A stretch of 64,000 nt of DNA from Rhodosporidiobolus odoratus (lineage: Eukaryota; Basidiomycota; Microbotryomycetes; Sporidiobolales; Sporidiobolaceae), in contig JAOANU010000020.1 in the NCBI GenBank assembly GCA_034387635.1, positions 293,350-357,349 of the forward strand, given 5' to 3'. Position 1 is the first letter of the stretch; every line of letters begins with the position of its first letter. A program made the position numbers and the translations under genes. The notes below the pieces were generated by a model. The model saw nothing but the letters and a program-made list of their open reading frames with translations, ran no database searches and was not told the origin of the DNA. Of this stretch, positions 1 to 12,401 are shown in pieces.

Positions 1-2105
1 CAGCCATACCTCCACCAGTTCCTCCAGCGATCATCTCTTCTGGAGCAGGTAACAAACTAGTAACATCCTCCTCACTGATAGTAGGAGCCCAATCCGTCGC
101 AGCAGCCGTCATCCTATCCGACCCAAAAACAGCCCAAAATACCCTCGCCCTCTCATTGTACTCTTCTTGATCCTTGGGCGGAGGAAGGATGGCCGGTTCT
201 TTGGCTCGTCGGCCCTTGTCCCTCGTCCCCTTATTTGCCTGTGCGGCTGCGTGTTGTGAGGTGTAAGAGGAAGAAGAAGAACGTGGAGGTCGTAGATGGT
301 TGAGGTTACAAACGATTGCGAGTCGAGAGGCTCGGACAGAGAGGGACCAGATGGCGGTGAAGCGGGCCGAGGTGTAGGCGCAGAAGGTGCATAGGGCGGC
401 GGTTTGGACCACTTGTAGGAGGTGACGGCCGGCGGTAAAGGACGGGTCGATGAGAGCCTTAGCGCGGGCGCGGGAGGGAACGGGAGAGAGAACCAAACCG
501 GGAGTATGTGCGTAGGTCCAGTGCAGGGTCAGTACAAGGTACGTGGGGGTAAGGGAGAAGCAGCAGTCAGGAAGGGATCCTGAATTGGAGGAAGAGAGAG
601 GATTGAAAGGAGGGGAGCTTACCTCGGCTTTCATGGCATGCCACCTACTAAACCCCTCTCTCCCTCGTCCCCCTCCCTGGCCCTCATCCTCCCAGTACCT
701 GATCCACTCTCCCTCCAGCATCCCTTCTCCAACCATCAACCCAGCCGTAGCACACACCGCATGCAACAATCCTTCTAACGGATACCCTTTATGAGAAGGT
801 GGCAACAAGAGAGCCGAACGAAGCTTAGGTTCAGAAATGAGACCGGTGGCGAGGTGAGATTTTTGAAAGAAGACGTCGATCAGGTTTGAGAGGAGCGAGG
901 GGGAGGGGAGGGAGGAAGGGTAGCCGGGGGGGAGGAGGGCGAAGGAGAAGTCGAGGGAGAGGTCAAGGGGCAGGGTCAGGGAGGGAGTGGTGGCAAAGGG
1001 GTCGAATAGGTCGGAAGAGGCCGAAGCGGAAGCAGCGGCGAGGAGATCTTCTAGCGAGGGGGGAGGGAGAGGCGATCGGTTCGTAGCGACTGCACAGTTC
1101 GACAGCGAGGTATCGTTGTAGCTAGAACTAGATTCGGGTTGCGAAAAGTCGAACTGTGCGGGGTTGGGAGACCGATCGGACGGCGAGAAGGTTGAGGTCG
1201 ATGGAGCGGATGGGTCAGATTGCGAGGGTTGCGCAGAAGGATACGGGTAGGAATTCTCAGCTGCAGCAGATGGGGCATATGACGGCTGCGTGGCGACTGC
1301 ATGTGGCTGAGGCACAGAGGCACCGGGTCCAGCAGTCGAGCTTGATGTTGAAGCGGTGTAGCTGAGGAGTTGCTGCTTCAAAGCGGCTGCAGTGATCAAG
1401 CAGAAGCACTGGCTCAGCGCCACGTCCGAAGCCAGGGTTGAGAAAGGAGCCACGTACCGACTTCGTCGGCCAGCTTTCTGACCTTGTCCTCTTGTTTCTT
1501 CGGTGCTCCAGCCGATGTTCCCGTTTTACTCCCTTCTGCTAGTGTTGCACGAGTTTGTCCTGCACTTAGGACGGCGCCGGGCTTCCTCGGGGCCTTGTAT
1601 TCGCAGGTGAAAGTGGCTGGGTCCCTGCAAGAACGTGCATCAGCTGAGTACAGTAGGAGAGGAAAGAACAGTCTGTCAAAAAGAGAAAAAGAGAGACGGA
1701 AAGCTTACTCGCCGAGAGCCTGGGCGGATTTGGCACACCGTCCGCAGACTGGACGGGCACCATCGCCTAGAGCAACGCACCTCGTGTGAGTGAACGGGGA
1801 GAGTGACTGAGGTGGGACGAAGCGTAACAAGGGAGGAAAGAGTCTTGAGAGTGGGGCTGGACGTACACTTGACCCTCCTCCTTCTGCAAGTCACGCAGGC
1901 CTGAAGAGTTGGAACCGTTACTCTGAGCTGGTTCGTGCTTAGAGGGAAAGGCAGGAGGAGGTAGCGAAGGCAGGGAGAAAAGAGAGAGTATTACCTTTCC
2001 CCTTTCGAGACTGGGAGGATGACCGGCCCCACTTGAGCTCAAGGGTGCACCGCTCTTGAGTGCTTCTGAAAAGGATGACGTGGTGTGGGTTCTGTCAGGT
2101 GGCAT
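1..2105 (-). CDS. Zn2Cys6 fungal transcription factor, 3' end cut off by the window edge
   Basis: Sequence-specific DNA-binding regulator of nuclear genes. Exons run 2105-1995, 1900-1867, 1766-1709, 1624-1458, 1386-623 and 457 to beyond base 1; all phases agree. Residue 38 onward gives the binuclear zinc cluster: CVTCRRRRVKC, then CGRC and a final Cys in TFTCEY, with the K-C-D-G-A-R-P loop spliced across introns. A charged linker and a short heptad-like segment (RKLADE) follow, then a long Ser/Pro-rich stretch. The last exons match the fungal_trans middle homology region: WHAMKAE spliced to ALIDPSF, then HLLQVVQTAALC and RLAIVCNLNHL. The ATG at 2105 gives a 37-residue leader before the cluster. 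The target genes and ligand cannot be read from the sequence. The C-terminus is missing, so total length is unknown. The last intron (622-458) is the least certain. Confidence 0.85.
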
Positions 2106-2797
2106 GGCGGTCGGAAATTGACAAAGCGGGAGGAAATGGGGGGAAACCCGTCGAGGGTAGGGCCTTCGGGATTGACAATTACTCGACTGAGAGTCCCGGT
2201 TGTTAAGTAGGTGGCTTTATAGCAGTGATTGAGAAGGGTTTGCCGATTCAGAACACTGCTTGGTGGTATTTGTAGAATCGAGACAGAGTGAGAACAAGCG
2301 GGAGAGAAAAACCACAAGTCGTCTCGTCCGCATTCTCGTTTTCGCTTGATTGGCTTGCACACCCGACCAGTCTACTGAGCAGACTCTGGTCACTCTCCCT
2401 ATACCCCCTGCTTGGTCTCCCATCTTTGTCGTCACCTCCCGCCGACGCCGCTCAACTCAGCAACTAAGGATTACCTACAAACCACCTCGGATAGCTGGAA
2501 CTAGGTCGAAACAGGTCAGTATACCTTTATCAAAGCGACTAGGCACGCGAACCTCAAGTCTTACGGCGTGAGGAATGAATCGACGAGGGGTCGGGCAATC
2601 GAGGCGGACAACTGCACAGGTCAAAGCAGCAGTAACGGCAAGGGGCAGCAGCAGTACGTGTTCACGACCTATACACTAGACTGACCCCCCTCTGCACTGT
2701 ACAGCTTTAGTCCCTCGCCTTCACCTCAATCTCCCTCCCCTCCTTCCTCCTCATCTCCCCATCCTCTGCCGCACCCTCCCCACCTGTCCTGCCCGCC
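2106..2797. other. Divergent intergenic region, transcription factor / RPB2
   Basis: About 690 bp lie between the start codons of the minus-strand regulator and the plus-strand RPB2. No convincing reading frame is present. The last 90 bases before RPB2 are a pyrimidine-rich tract, as is common upstream of highly expressed fungal genes, and the RPB2 start context is CCGCCATGTC. I see no clear TATA box. Confidence 0.5.
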
Positions 2798-5700
2798 ATG
2801 TCGCAATCCTACACCTACGACTATGGCACTCAAGCCGCCTACGACCCCTACGCCGCCTCGGGCTCCCAATCCTACAACACCTACGGCACCCAGGGAGACG
2901 CCTACCAGAACGGTACTCAGGACGACTACTACCCCGGAGGAGGTCCAGAGCTCGACGAGAACGAAGTCATCACCCAGGAGGACTGCTGGACCGTCATTGC
3001 CGCCTACTTTGCCGACAAGACCTTGGTCAGCCAGCAGATTGACAGCTTCAACGAGTTTGTCAACAACACGATGCAGGAGCTGGTCGACGAGGGTGGCGCC
3101 TTGATTCTCGATCAGAACATGCAACATAGCGGTAAGGCCGGCGATGTCACGGTGCGTCCTCTTTCTCGCCCACCTGTCGCTTCCATCCTCTCTAGTACAA
3201 GCAGGGAGAGTATGAAGCGTGTCAGGCATCGGGCGAGCAAAGGCGCTCACGCCTTCCTCTGCCTCGTCTAATGGTAGAAACGCTACGAGCTCAACTTTGG
3301 CCAAATTTACCTGTCAAAACCCACTCAAACCGAAGCCGACGGTACCGTCGCCCCCATGTTCCCCAACGAAGCCCGACTCCGCAACCTCACCTACTCTGCC
3401 CCTCTGTACATTGACATGAAGAAGCGCGTCTTGATGCAAGAATCAGACGAACCCGATCCTGAAACCGGTGAACTCAAGTGGGTCGAGGAGGAAGATGAGG
3501 GGGACAGCGGAGAGGAGGACAAGATTTATATCGGAAAGGTGCCAATCATGTTGCAGAGTGATTTCTGTATCTTGGATGGGTTGCAGGAGAAGGATAAGCT
3601 CGAGTTGAACGAGTGCCCTTACGACAAGGTGCGTTCCATGTCCTCCTCCTCCTCTGCCTTTGCCGACCCCAAAGTTGATCCTCTCCATCCCTCCCTGGTT
3701 CATATCGCGCTCAAACAGGGCGGCTACTTTGTCATCAACGGGTCCGAAAAAGTCCTCATCGCCCAAGAACGCATGGCCACGAACCGAGTCTACGTCTTTG
3801 CCAAATCTCAGCCTTCGCCCATTACCTATCTCGCGGAAATCAGGTCGGCGGTCGAGAAGGGTGGCAAGACGATCTCGTCGATGCAGGTTAAGATGATGAG
3901 GAGGACGGAGAAACAGGTAAGCTTCGGCGATTCGTATCTTGCCTTTCTGCCCAGTCCTGCTGCGCTACCATCGCGCCTACGTCCCTCGCTCGGTTGGGAT
4001 CAGACAGTGAGGGCCTCGAGAATGTTTGCTTACCCTCCCTTTTCCCCCCTCGCGTGCTCAGTCCGGCCAAACCATCAAATCCTCCATTCCCTACATCCGA
4101 GCCGACATTCCCATCGTCGTCGTCTTCCGCGCGCTCGACATCATTCCCGACAAGGAGATTCTGGATCACATCTGTTATGACCGAAACGATTCAGAGCTGT
4201 TTGAGATGATGAAGCCGTGTTTGGAGGATGCGTTTCCGATTCAGAACCGCGATGTGAGTCGAGTTCCCCCTTCTTTCGTTTGCCATTTCTCGAAATAGGG
4301 TCGGCGTGTGCTCTGGTGTTCTTGCTCACGACGTGCTCCTCCACACCTATTCTCCTGTTTCGCGCTGCCCCTCTCTCGCCCAATGCCCCACTCGTAGGTC
4401 GCCCTCGACTTCATCGGTCGTCGCGGTACCGTCGCCGCCCTCTCCCGCGACCGCCGAATCAACTACGCTTCCGAAATCCTCCAAAAAGAAATGCTTCCGC
4501 ACGTCTCGATGGCTCCAGGTCAAAACACGAAAAAAGCCTTCTTCTTCGGTTACATGGTTCATCGGTTGCTCCTGGCCGCTCTTGAACGGAGGGAGTTGGA
4601 CGATCGAGATCACTTTGGGGCCAAGAGGTTGGATTTGGCCGGTCCGTTGTTGGCGGCGTTGTTTAGGATGCTGTTTAGGAAGTTGACGAAGGACGTTTAT
4701 CGGCATTTGCAGAAGGTGCGTCAGTGCTTCTCTTCCGCTCGAGGGAGTATGCTTCGTCGGGTGACTCTGCGAAATCAACCCGATGTAACCTTTTTTGTGC
4801 ATGCAGTGTGTCGAGCAAGGCAAGGCGTTCAACATCAACTCGGCAGTCAAGTCTACGACGATCACCAACGGTCTCAAGTATTCTCTCGCGACCGGCAACT
4901 GGGGCGATCAGAAGAAGGCCATGTCTGCCAAAGCCGGAGTCTCCCAAGTCCTCAACCGTTACACCTTCGCCTCTACCCTCTCCCATCTTCGTCGCACCAA
5001 CACGCCGATCGGTCGAGACGGTAAGATTGCCAAACCCCGTCAGCTGCACAACACGCACTGGGGAATGGTTTGTCCCGCCGAAACGCCCGAAGGTCAAGCC
5101 TGTGGTCTCGTCAAGAACCTGGCCCTCCTCTCTTACATCTCGGTCGGTTCTCCTTCGGCTCCGATTGTCGAATTCCTCGAAGAATGGGGCATGGAAAACC
5201 TCGAAGAGTTTTCTTCCGACATCTCGAAGGCGACCAAGGTGTTTGTCAACGGAGTTTGGCAGGGTGTGCATCGAGACCCGGCTCAATTGGTCAGTACGAT
5301 CAAGAGTTTGAGGCGACGAGGGGATATTTCGTACGAGGTCTCGATTGTGAGGGACGTGAGGGAGAGGGAGTTGAGGTTGTTTACCGATGCGGGACGGGTT
5401 TGTCGACCGTTGTTTGTGGTAGAGGATCAGAAGTTGAATCTCAAGAGGGCGCATGTTGAGGCGCTTTCGGGGGATGAGACAGGAGCAGCTGGTGGCGAGG
5501 ATGATGAGGAGTCGGGAGGGAGGTTGAAGTGGCAGGGTCTTATCGACAATGGGATTGTCGAGTACCTTGATGCGGAGGAGGAGGAGACGGTCATGATTTG
5601 TATGACGCCGGAGGATCTGGAGATTTCGAGGGTGGCGGCGTTGAGTGGGGGGATGGTTCCTGCTGGACCGGTGGAAGATGCGACGGCGACGACCAAGAGC

Positions 5701-7843
5701 GGTGGAGGGGCGAATACGCATACTTGGACGCATTGCGAGATTCATCCGAGTATGATTCTCGGGATTTGCGCCAGTATTATTCCTTTCCCCGATCACAACC
5801 AGGTGCGTCTTTCTCTTGGCCGGTCTACTTTCCATCGCCTTGCTTTGGAGAGAAAGGTTGCTGATCCGCAATTGCGCCGATAGTCTCCTCGAAATACCTA
5901 CCAATCGGCTATGGGCAAGCAAGCCATGGGCGTCTACCTCACCAACTTTCAAGTCCGCATGGACACGATGGCCAACATTCTCTACTACCCACAAAAACCC
6001 CTCGCCACGACCCGCTCTATGGAGTACCTCCACTTCCGTGAGCTCCCCGCCGGTCAAAACGCCGTCGTTGCCATTCTCTGCTACTCAGGCTACAACCAGG
6101 AAGATTCCGTCATCATGAATCAGTCGTCGATCGATCGAGGACTGTTCCGCTCGTTGTACTATCGGTCGTACATGGATCAGGAGAAGAAGAGTGGACAGGT
6201 CCAGTTGGAGGAGTTTGAGAAACCGACGAGGGAGTCGACGTTGAGGTTGAAGCATGGGACGTATGAGAAGTTGGATGCGGATGGACTGGTCGGATTGGGT
6301 GAGAGGGTTGCTGGCGAGGTGCGTATTATCTCGCTTCTTCAATGTTCTTCGAGTGACTGATGTCGCCTCCCTCGCTCGCAGGACATCATTATCGGCAAGA
6401 CTGCTCCCATCCCCACCGACTCGGAAGAACTCGGACAACGCCTCAAGTCGCAATCCAAGCGGGACGTCTCGACTCCGCTCAAGTCGACCGAGAACGGTAT
6501 CGTCGACCAAGTCCTCTTGACGACCAACTCGGAAGGGCTCAAATTCGTCAAGGTCCGTATTCGTTCGACCCGTGTACCCGAGATTGGCGACAAGTTCGCT
6601 TCTCGACACGGTCAGAAGGGAACAATTGGTATCACCTACCGTCACGAGGACATGCCGTTCTCAGCGGAGGGTACTGCACCCGACCTCATCATCAACCCGC
6701 ACGCCATTCCGTCCCGTATGACCATCGGCCATTTGGTCGAATGTCTCCTGTCCAAAGTCTCGACCATCGTCGGACACGAAGGCGACGCGACTCCCTTCTC
6801 AGAAGTCACCGTCGAAGCCGTATCCGATCTTCTCAAAAAATACGGTTACCATGAACGAGGTCTCGAAGTCATGTACAACGGTCATACCGGTCGAAAACTT
6901 CAGGCTCAGGTTTACCTCGGTCCGACGTACTATCAGAGGTTGAAGCATATGGTTGGCGATAAGATTCACGCTAGGGCCAGGGGTCCGGTGCAGATTTTGA
7001 CGAGGCAACCGGTGGAGGGTAGGTCGAGGGATGGTGGTCTGCGTTTTGGAGAGATGGAGCGAGAGTGCGTTTTACTTTCCCCCTCGTTTTGCACCATAGG
7101 TCAGTGTTTAGCTAACCTGACCTTTCTCTTTCTGCAGTTGCATGCTCGCCCACGGGGTAGCCGGTTTCCTCAAGGAGCGCATGGTACGTCGTCTCTTCGT
7201 CTCTTTCCCTGTTCTTTCATCTTGCTATCTTCTCACGATCTTTCGGCCTCTCCGCAGTTTGAAGCTAGTGACGGTTACCGAGTACACGTCTGCGACATGT
7301 ACGCGTCTTCCCTACCCTCTGCTCTCCTAGTCTGGGCTGACTTCCCTTTCCTCCCTTACTCAGCTGCGGTCTCACCGCCATCGCCAACCTCCGCAAGCAG
7401 TCGTTCGAGTGCCGGGCGTGTAGGAACAAGACGGCGAGTAAGTTAACTTCGCCCATCGCTCTTTTCTTTCCTTTCGGCCGCTGACTCGCGACGTCGTTTT
7501 GCCTCGCTTAGTCTCACAGGTCCATCTTCCCTACGCCGCCAAGTAAGTCTTCCGATGCCTTGTTGCGTATCTGTCTTTCGTTACGAGAGGGCTCCGAACG
7601 AGGCCTCCGACGCTGACTATATCCCTTTTCTCCTACCGATTCCTCACTCCCCTCCCTGACTCGATCATCCTCGCTCAGGCTTCTCTTCCAGGAGGTGCGT
7701 CCTCTCTCTCTCTCTTAGTTTCCCCGCGTTCTCCTACTGACCTCGTATCGTTCCCACAGCTTCAAGCAATGAACGTCGCCTGCCGCTTTGGCTTCGAGGA
7801 AAAGGCTGGCGAGAACCTGGCAAGGCAGAACGCCGCCATCTAG
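2798..7843 (+). CDS. RPB2: RNA polymerase II second-largest subunit Rpb2
   Basis: Catalytic-core subunit of nuclear RNA polymerase II; with Rpb1 it forms the active site and DNA cleft. Fourteen exons: 2798-3151, 3278-3628, 3719-3916, 4062-4253, 4398-4715, 4807-5802, 5884-6318, 6382-7064, 7138-7183, 7258-7298, 7364-7437, 7512-7542, 7679-7694, 7760-7843, encoding 1272 residues (yeast Rpb2 is 1224). Landmarks in order are the lobe segment [40 protein letters not shown], the hybrid-binding [20 protein letters not shown], the RHGQKGTIG loop, GEMERDCMLAHG, and a C-terminal zinc site with cysteines in CDICGL and FECRACRN, ending HLPYAAKLLFQE. The N-terminus (residues 1-55) is Tyr/Gly/Thr-rich, and an acidic Gly-rich insert lies in exon 6. 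The 3' end is cut into very short exons (46, 41, 31 and 16 nt). Identification is secure. Confidence 0.98.
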
Positions 7844-7959
7844 GGTGAAACGAGAGACAGATCAAGATGGAGTCGCTTGCAGTGCAGTCGTTTCTTCGGC
7901 TAGCATCTCGTTGTACCCCTTTGCTAGCTGTAAGACAACAGTGCCACACATAGCGCTCC

Positions 7960-9860
7960 TTGTTTGTTGGTCCAGGAAGATGAGATAGGACACCTAGAGT
8001 ACAGAGCCGTGTTGCCTCCAACTGCTGCGTAGATCCCTCTACATCCACTTCTCCCTCTCCCTCCCTGGTATTTGCAGCTCGTTCACCCTCTTCTGCTTCC
8101 CACTTCTCCTTCAGCCTAGCATACTCGATCTCCCACGCCTCCGCCAACCCGGGGCGAACCACGATATCCTGCTGAACCCGCCTCAATCCGTCCTTGATGA
8201 TCCGATCCAGCTCTTCCGCTCCTCTATGGCTCCGCATGGATTCGATGCACCGTCACAGAAATGCAGCGGCCGCGTCAGGTTGCGCGCCTGTCGTAGGCGT
8301 GGTCATCCTGGCCAATTGCTCTACATAAGCGCAACCGTCCCAGGCCGGTTCGCGCTGTTTCTGAAGAATGTGTTCTCCTGGGTAGATGGGATGTGGCTCG
8401 GTAGAGGGAATAATAATGGACGCGGGGGTGAAATGGTAGAAGGCGAACGAGCGGGAGGAGACTGCTTGAATCCCCTGCAGGAGGGCTTCAAATCTTGGGA
8501 CGGGAGGTTCGGGATTGGAAGGGAGGAAGATGGGGACGGGGATGACGTCGCTGAGGGGTTTACCGCACTACTGCTTGTGGGAGGGGTAGTGTTGGATTTG
8601 GCAGTTTCTGCCGGAAGAAGGTCAACCGCGTCAGGTTGACCTTCTCATACGGGTGAGCCAGGGGAAGAAACCGCGAGCAATACGGGATCTTGCGCTCCAC
8701 CTTGATACTGCACACAGGGAATCACTCGTGAGCTGCGAATGTTACGTCTTAAACGGACATAGCCAAGGTCCGCACCATTTAGTGCAGTGAGAGAATCGTT
8801 TGTTCGTATCGGCCTACTCGGGTATATACGCCGCCTCCCGTCCACACCCGAAGCAGTGGTCTGGCCGACGGGGATGTCGAGAACGGTGGTCCCCCAGTCG
8901 CATCAATCTCTTTCTCGTGACACCCGAAATCTGGTCGCTCATCGCCAAGAAAGCGTTGCGACATGGGTTCTTGTACGGTCGTGCGTGGACTGTTTGTCGG
9001 GGCAAGCGGGGCTTGTTGTCGGCGTAGTCGTAACCCGCAGTGACGAATGTAGGGTAGCTGGTTTCGAGGGCGGAGGTGTCGCCGTCGTTGAATACGATGG
9101 CGATGAACAGATTCAGGTACTGAAAGCGCATTTCGTGTCGGACTGCAGAGGCAAGCCGTGAGCTATCGTATGCTCACGGGATATTCAGTGGGTGGACCTT
9201 ACGCAGGACACAGTGTCAGTACCCAAAGCGCAGCGTTCGCGGCAGCTCTTTACCCCCTGCTGCAGACCGATCAATGTCGGTCATGGCATCGAAGTCGGGG
9301 CTGACTGATTCAGAGACCCTTGTCCCCTGGCACTGTGCAAAAAGCCGCCGTAGACGCTATGCGAGAGGAGCTCGACAAAGCCGGTGCCATGGACGAACGA
9401 GTCAAGAGTGAGATCCGGTGTTCTGCAAAGAATAAGTTCTGCATGAGCACGCATAGTCTCACGTGGCGGGAAGAGCGATACCCTACAGCCAACACGGATA
9501 TCCCCCGGTTTGCGCGTTCGATTTTGGTGAAGACGGTCAGGGTGATTGCCTCACGCCGGCGGGAAGAAAATGAATCCCAAGTCGCGACGAGGTCGACGGC
9601 GGACGGAGTCTTCCTCCGACGTTGGTAGAGCACTCTGTAGCTCCTGAAAACCTCATCTTCGAGCTCGACAAAGCCGAAGAGGGCATCGTCCGAGAGCCAG
9701 ATGGCATGAATGGCTCCAGGGTGAGGCTGACGGCTTTCACGCATTCGACGGACTTCGTCGGACATCGCGCGCTTTCTGAATTGTTCCCTGGACAAGTAAG
9801 TGAGTCTCGAGCTACACCACGAATATTTGAGAGCGGCTGAACGTACATTTCTCGGGGTCC
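7960..9860 (-). pseudogene. Decayed unrecognised gene with stops and a frameshift
   Basis: I do not recognise the family. Gene-like frames on the minus strand join through plausible splice sites but are broken. An open frame from about 9142 to 8817 (including LNLFIAIVFNDGD and SYPTFVTAGYDYAD) meets an in-frame TAG at 8814-8816. The same frame continues past it to a GTGCGG donor and joins an exon with KIPYCSRFLPLAHPYEK. Frame is then lost near 8560-8575, recovers as PLSDVIPVPIFLP, meets a TGA at 8253-8255, and continues with EELDRIIKDGL towards about 7960. Upstream pieces (9143-9860, for example HAIWLSDDALFGF and LDSFVHGTGFVELL) look coding but their joins are unresolved, and the opposite strand there also has gene-like frames. 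At least three lesions argue for a pseudogene. A glycosyltransferase origin crossed my mind but I cannot support it. Confidence 0.5.
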
Positions 9861-10285
9861 TCGTTTACCGGTAGGGTAGCCAAGCCGGGCTCTCCGTAGC
9901 GGAGTGCATGACGCAATCAAGCGCGTGTGGTGTCTACAAGTCTTTCACGTCGCGTGCTCGTCCTCTCGTGTACGACAGCGTTTCGTTGGGAGCCATTTGA
10001 TGAAGAAGAAAATGGACTTCGCTTCGTTTGCATTCAGCCTCGCCTTTTGCCAACTACGTTCAAACTTGTATAGCTGTGTTATCTCGTCTACAAACTACCG
10101 AAACCAGCGGCGACCCACCCGAGAGCGATCGACCGCTTTCTCTCAACTCCCAAGTCTTCATCTCCCGACTTTCGTTCAGCACGACCAACGCCTCGGAAGA
10201 CTCTTGAAGCAGACTCGTAGGTGTCAGTGAGTGACTCTTGCTCGTCGTACGACAAGACGCGCTCACCCGGACGTACGCAGCCAGG
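9861..10285. other. Upstream region of the Nudix gene
   Basis: No supported gene. An in-frame upstream extension from 10238 exists, but it crosses a GTACGCAG motif typical of a 3' splice site just before the ATG at 10286. This suggests a 5' UTR intron ending at about 10280. Confidence 0.35.
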
Positions 10286-12401
10286 ATGGACTCGCCTCCT
10301 CCTCGATCTCCCTCGCCACGTCGGGAAGACTTTGACGACTACGGAATGCCCCCTACTCTGCCTCTTCCCGCCGGAACATACACACTTCTTCCGCTCGTCG
10401 AAATGTGCGACAACCTCGACCTTCCGACCGGACCTTGGGAGGCAAAAGACTGCAAGGAGCGCTGGGAACAGCACTGCAACCTCAAGCAGGCTCATCGAGA
10501 GCCGACCATGACAGTCAACGGGAATAGAGGAGCGGATGCCAGCGCCCTAGCCGACGAAGACGAAGAAGACACTGTCACTTCCGAGCAAGAGTTCCTCGTG
10601 CCCTTCTTCCTCTCTCTTCCGCCTTCTCGCAACTCTACGTCGAACACGCCAGCTCGTCGGTCGTCTTCCCTCTCCGGACCTCGACCATCCTTCTCTCCCT
10701 TGACCCCACTTCCTGCTTCTTCGTCCTCTTCGCCAAACGATTCACTGCCTAAAGACACCAAATCGAGCGCATCGCCACCTGCGCAGCCCATTGGTTTCCT
10801 CCGCCCTTCAATCGTCCGCGCACTCATCGAAGACAACCGCAAACTCGTCAACGCCAACATGAAGCCTGTCTGGAAGTTTGATCCGCCCATCTCGTTCCCG
10901 CCGCCGGCGAGGCGGCCTTCTTACGGCTCTTCTCGCCCGGGCTCGCGTCGCGGGTCTCGCACCGCACTCACGGCGCTCAGCCCTGGGAGTGCGACGGGGT
11001 CGACACCTGGCACGCCTGGTGAAGGTCAGGGCGGTGGAGGTGCGGCGTTGGAAAGCGTGCGGGAAGGCTTGAGGAACCTCGCCGCGGGAGATCAGGGTGA
11101 CAGTCCCGTCTATGCCGTTGGCTTTGAGGACTGGGTGAACGAGGAAGGGAGGGAGGCAAGGAGGGAGGCAAGGAGGGAACAGATTGAGCGCGTTGTGAGG
11201 GGCTGGAAAGAAGCCGGGCAGTTCTTGGGGTGCTTGGGCGGTGCGTCTACCTTCCCGCTTTCCTGCGTGCGCGCGCTCACCTCTACGAGTACAGGCTGGA
11301 GGGACGAGGAGTACACGGTCTGGGGCCCGCCATCGGGAGAACACGGCAACAACCCGCTGCCGGGATCAAACGAGGCTTTCAGGATGGAGCGCTCCGCTTG
11401 CGCTTTGTTCGGCGTTGCAACGTTCGGTGTGCACTGTACTGGTACGTCTAACTTGCTCAGCCCGTGTTTCTCGTTCTCAGGGTCATCCGCTGATCGCACT
11501 TTACGGCGCGTCTGCGCAGCCTATGTTGAAGAAGAAGGGAAGCCCATGCGACTATGGGTTCCGCGCCGTTCGGCTACCAAGCCAACGTACGACCCATTCC
11601 TCCTGCTTCCGATCTTTTTGATTACCGGCACTGCATGCTGAACTTGTCCTCGTGACAGATGGCCCTCTTACCTCGACAATACCACCGCCGGCGGAATCAC
11701 CGCCGGTGACAACCCTCGGTACTCGATCATCCGCGAATGCGCTGAAGAAGCGTCGTTACCGCCTTCTTACGTCGCGCCTCGCATCAAGCAGGCGGGCGTC
11801 ATCACTTACAACTATCGCACCGCGGATGGATGGCTACAACCCGAAGTAGGCCCTTTCTAGCTCTTCCCCCCTGCCTTCTCCTCGTTGCTCTCTTTCCTCT
11901 GTTTCCTCTCGTTTCCTGGTCCCTACTTGCATCGTTCCCTTAGATGTTCACCCCTTCTTCCCCATTGCAGGTTCAGTACGTCTACGATCTCCTCCTACCT
12001 CCGCCCGCGCAGGAGGGTGCCATCAAGCCTACGACGAACCCGGAGGATGGCGAAGTCGAGAGTTTCGACTTGATGAGCATCGAGGAAGTGGTCAAGAAGA
12101 TGGTGGATGGGGAGTTCAAGCCGAACTGTGCTCTGTGCGTGTTCTTCCTTTTCAGCGAAGCCATCGCTTCCCCGACCGTCGGATCCAGCGACAGACCCTG
12201 ACTGACCGGGCGTGATTCCACTGCCCTCTTTCCCTTTCCTCCTTTTTCCACCCATTTCTTCCCCGGCGCGTTCCTCACATCCACAGAGTCCTTATCGACT
12301 TCTTCATCCGCCACGGTCTCCTAACTTTCGAGTCCGACTCGCGTTTCCTCGAGATTGCGACGCGCCTTCGTAGGCCGCTTTCGCTCCCTGGGCCCGCTTA
12401 G
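10286..12401 (+). CDS. DUF4743-Nudix hydrolase (thiamine-diphosphate-type family)
   Basis: Six exons (10286-11240, 11295-11441, 11520-11586, 11659-11845, 11971-12134, 12287-12401) encode 544 residues with all phases consistent. The N-terminal half has a DUF4743-like start (LLPLVEMCDNLDLPTGPWEA), interrupted by a Ser/Pro-rich and Gly-rich insertion of roughly 200 residues that the family usually lacks. It then resumes with the LFGVATFGVH segment. The Nudix box lies at about residues 400-422: GG..AG(D)NPRYSIIRECAEEASL, with Asp in place of the first conserved Glu but the REx2EE core intact. Relatives are the Nudix part of fission-yeast Tnr3 and yeast YJR142W, which remove damaged (oxo/oxy) thiamine diphosphate; this substrate is inferred from the family. 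Probably cytosolic. The ATG at 10286 is preferred over an upstream frame extension that crosses a likely 3' splice site. Confidence 0.88.

Noticed and set aside
2726..3304. 192-codon minus-strand frame
   Set aside because: Shadow of RPB2 exon 1, created by GC-rich third positions.
4675..6057. 460-codon minus-strand open frame
   Set aside because: It lies antisense to several RPB2 exons and mirrors their codon bias; the sense protein is unmistakable.
8226..8639. 137-codon plus-strand frame
   Set aside because: Antisense to the decayed minus-strand gene, with a Gly-rich composition typical of shadows and no splice continuation.
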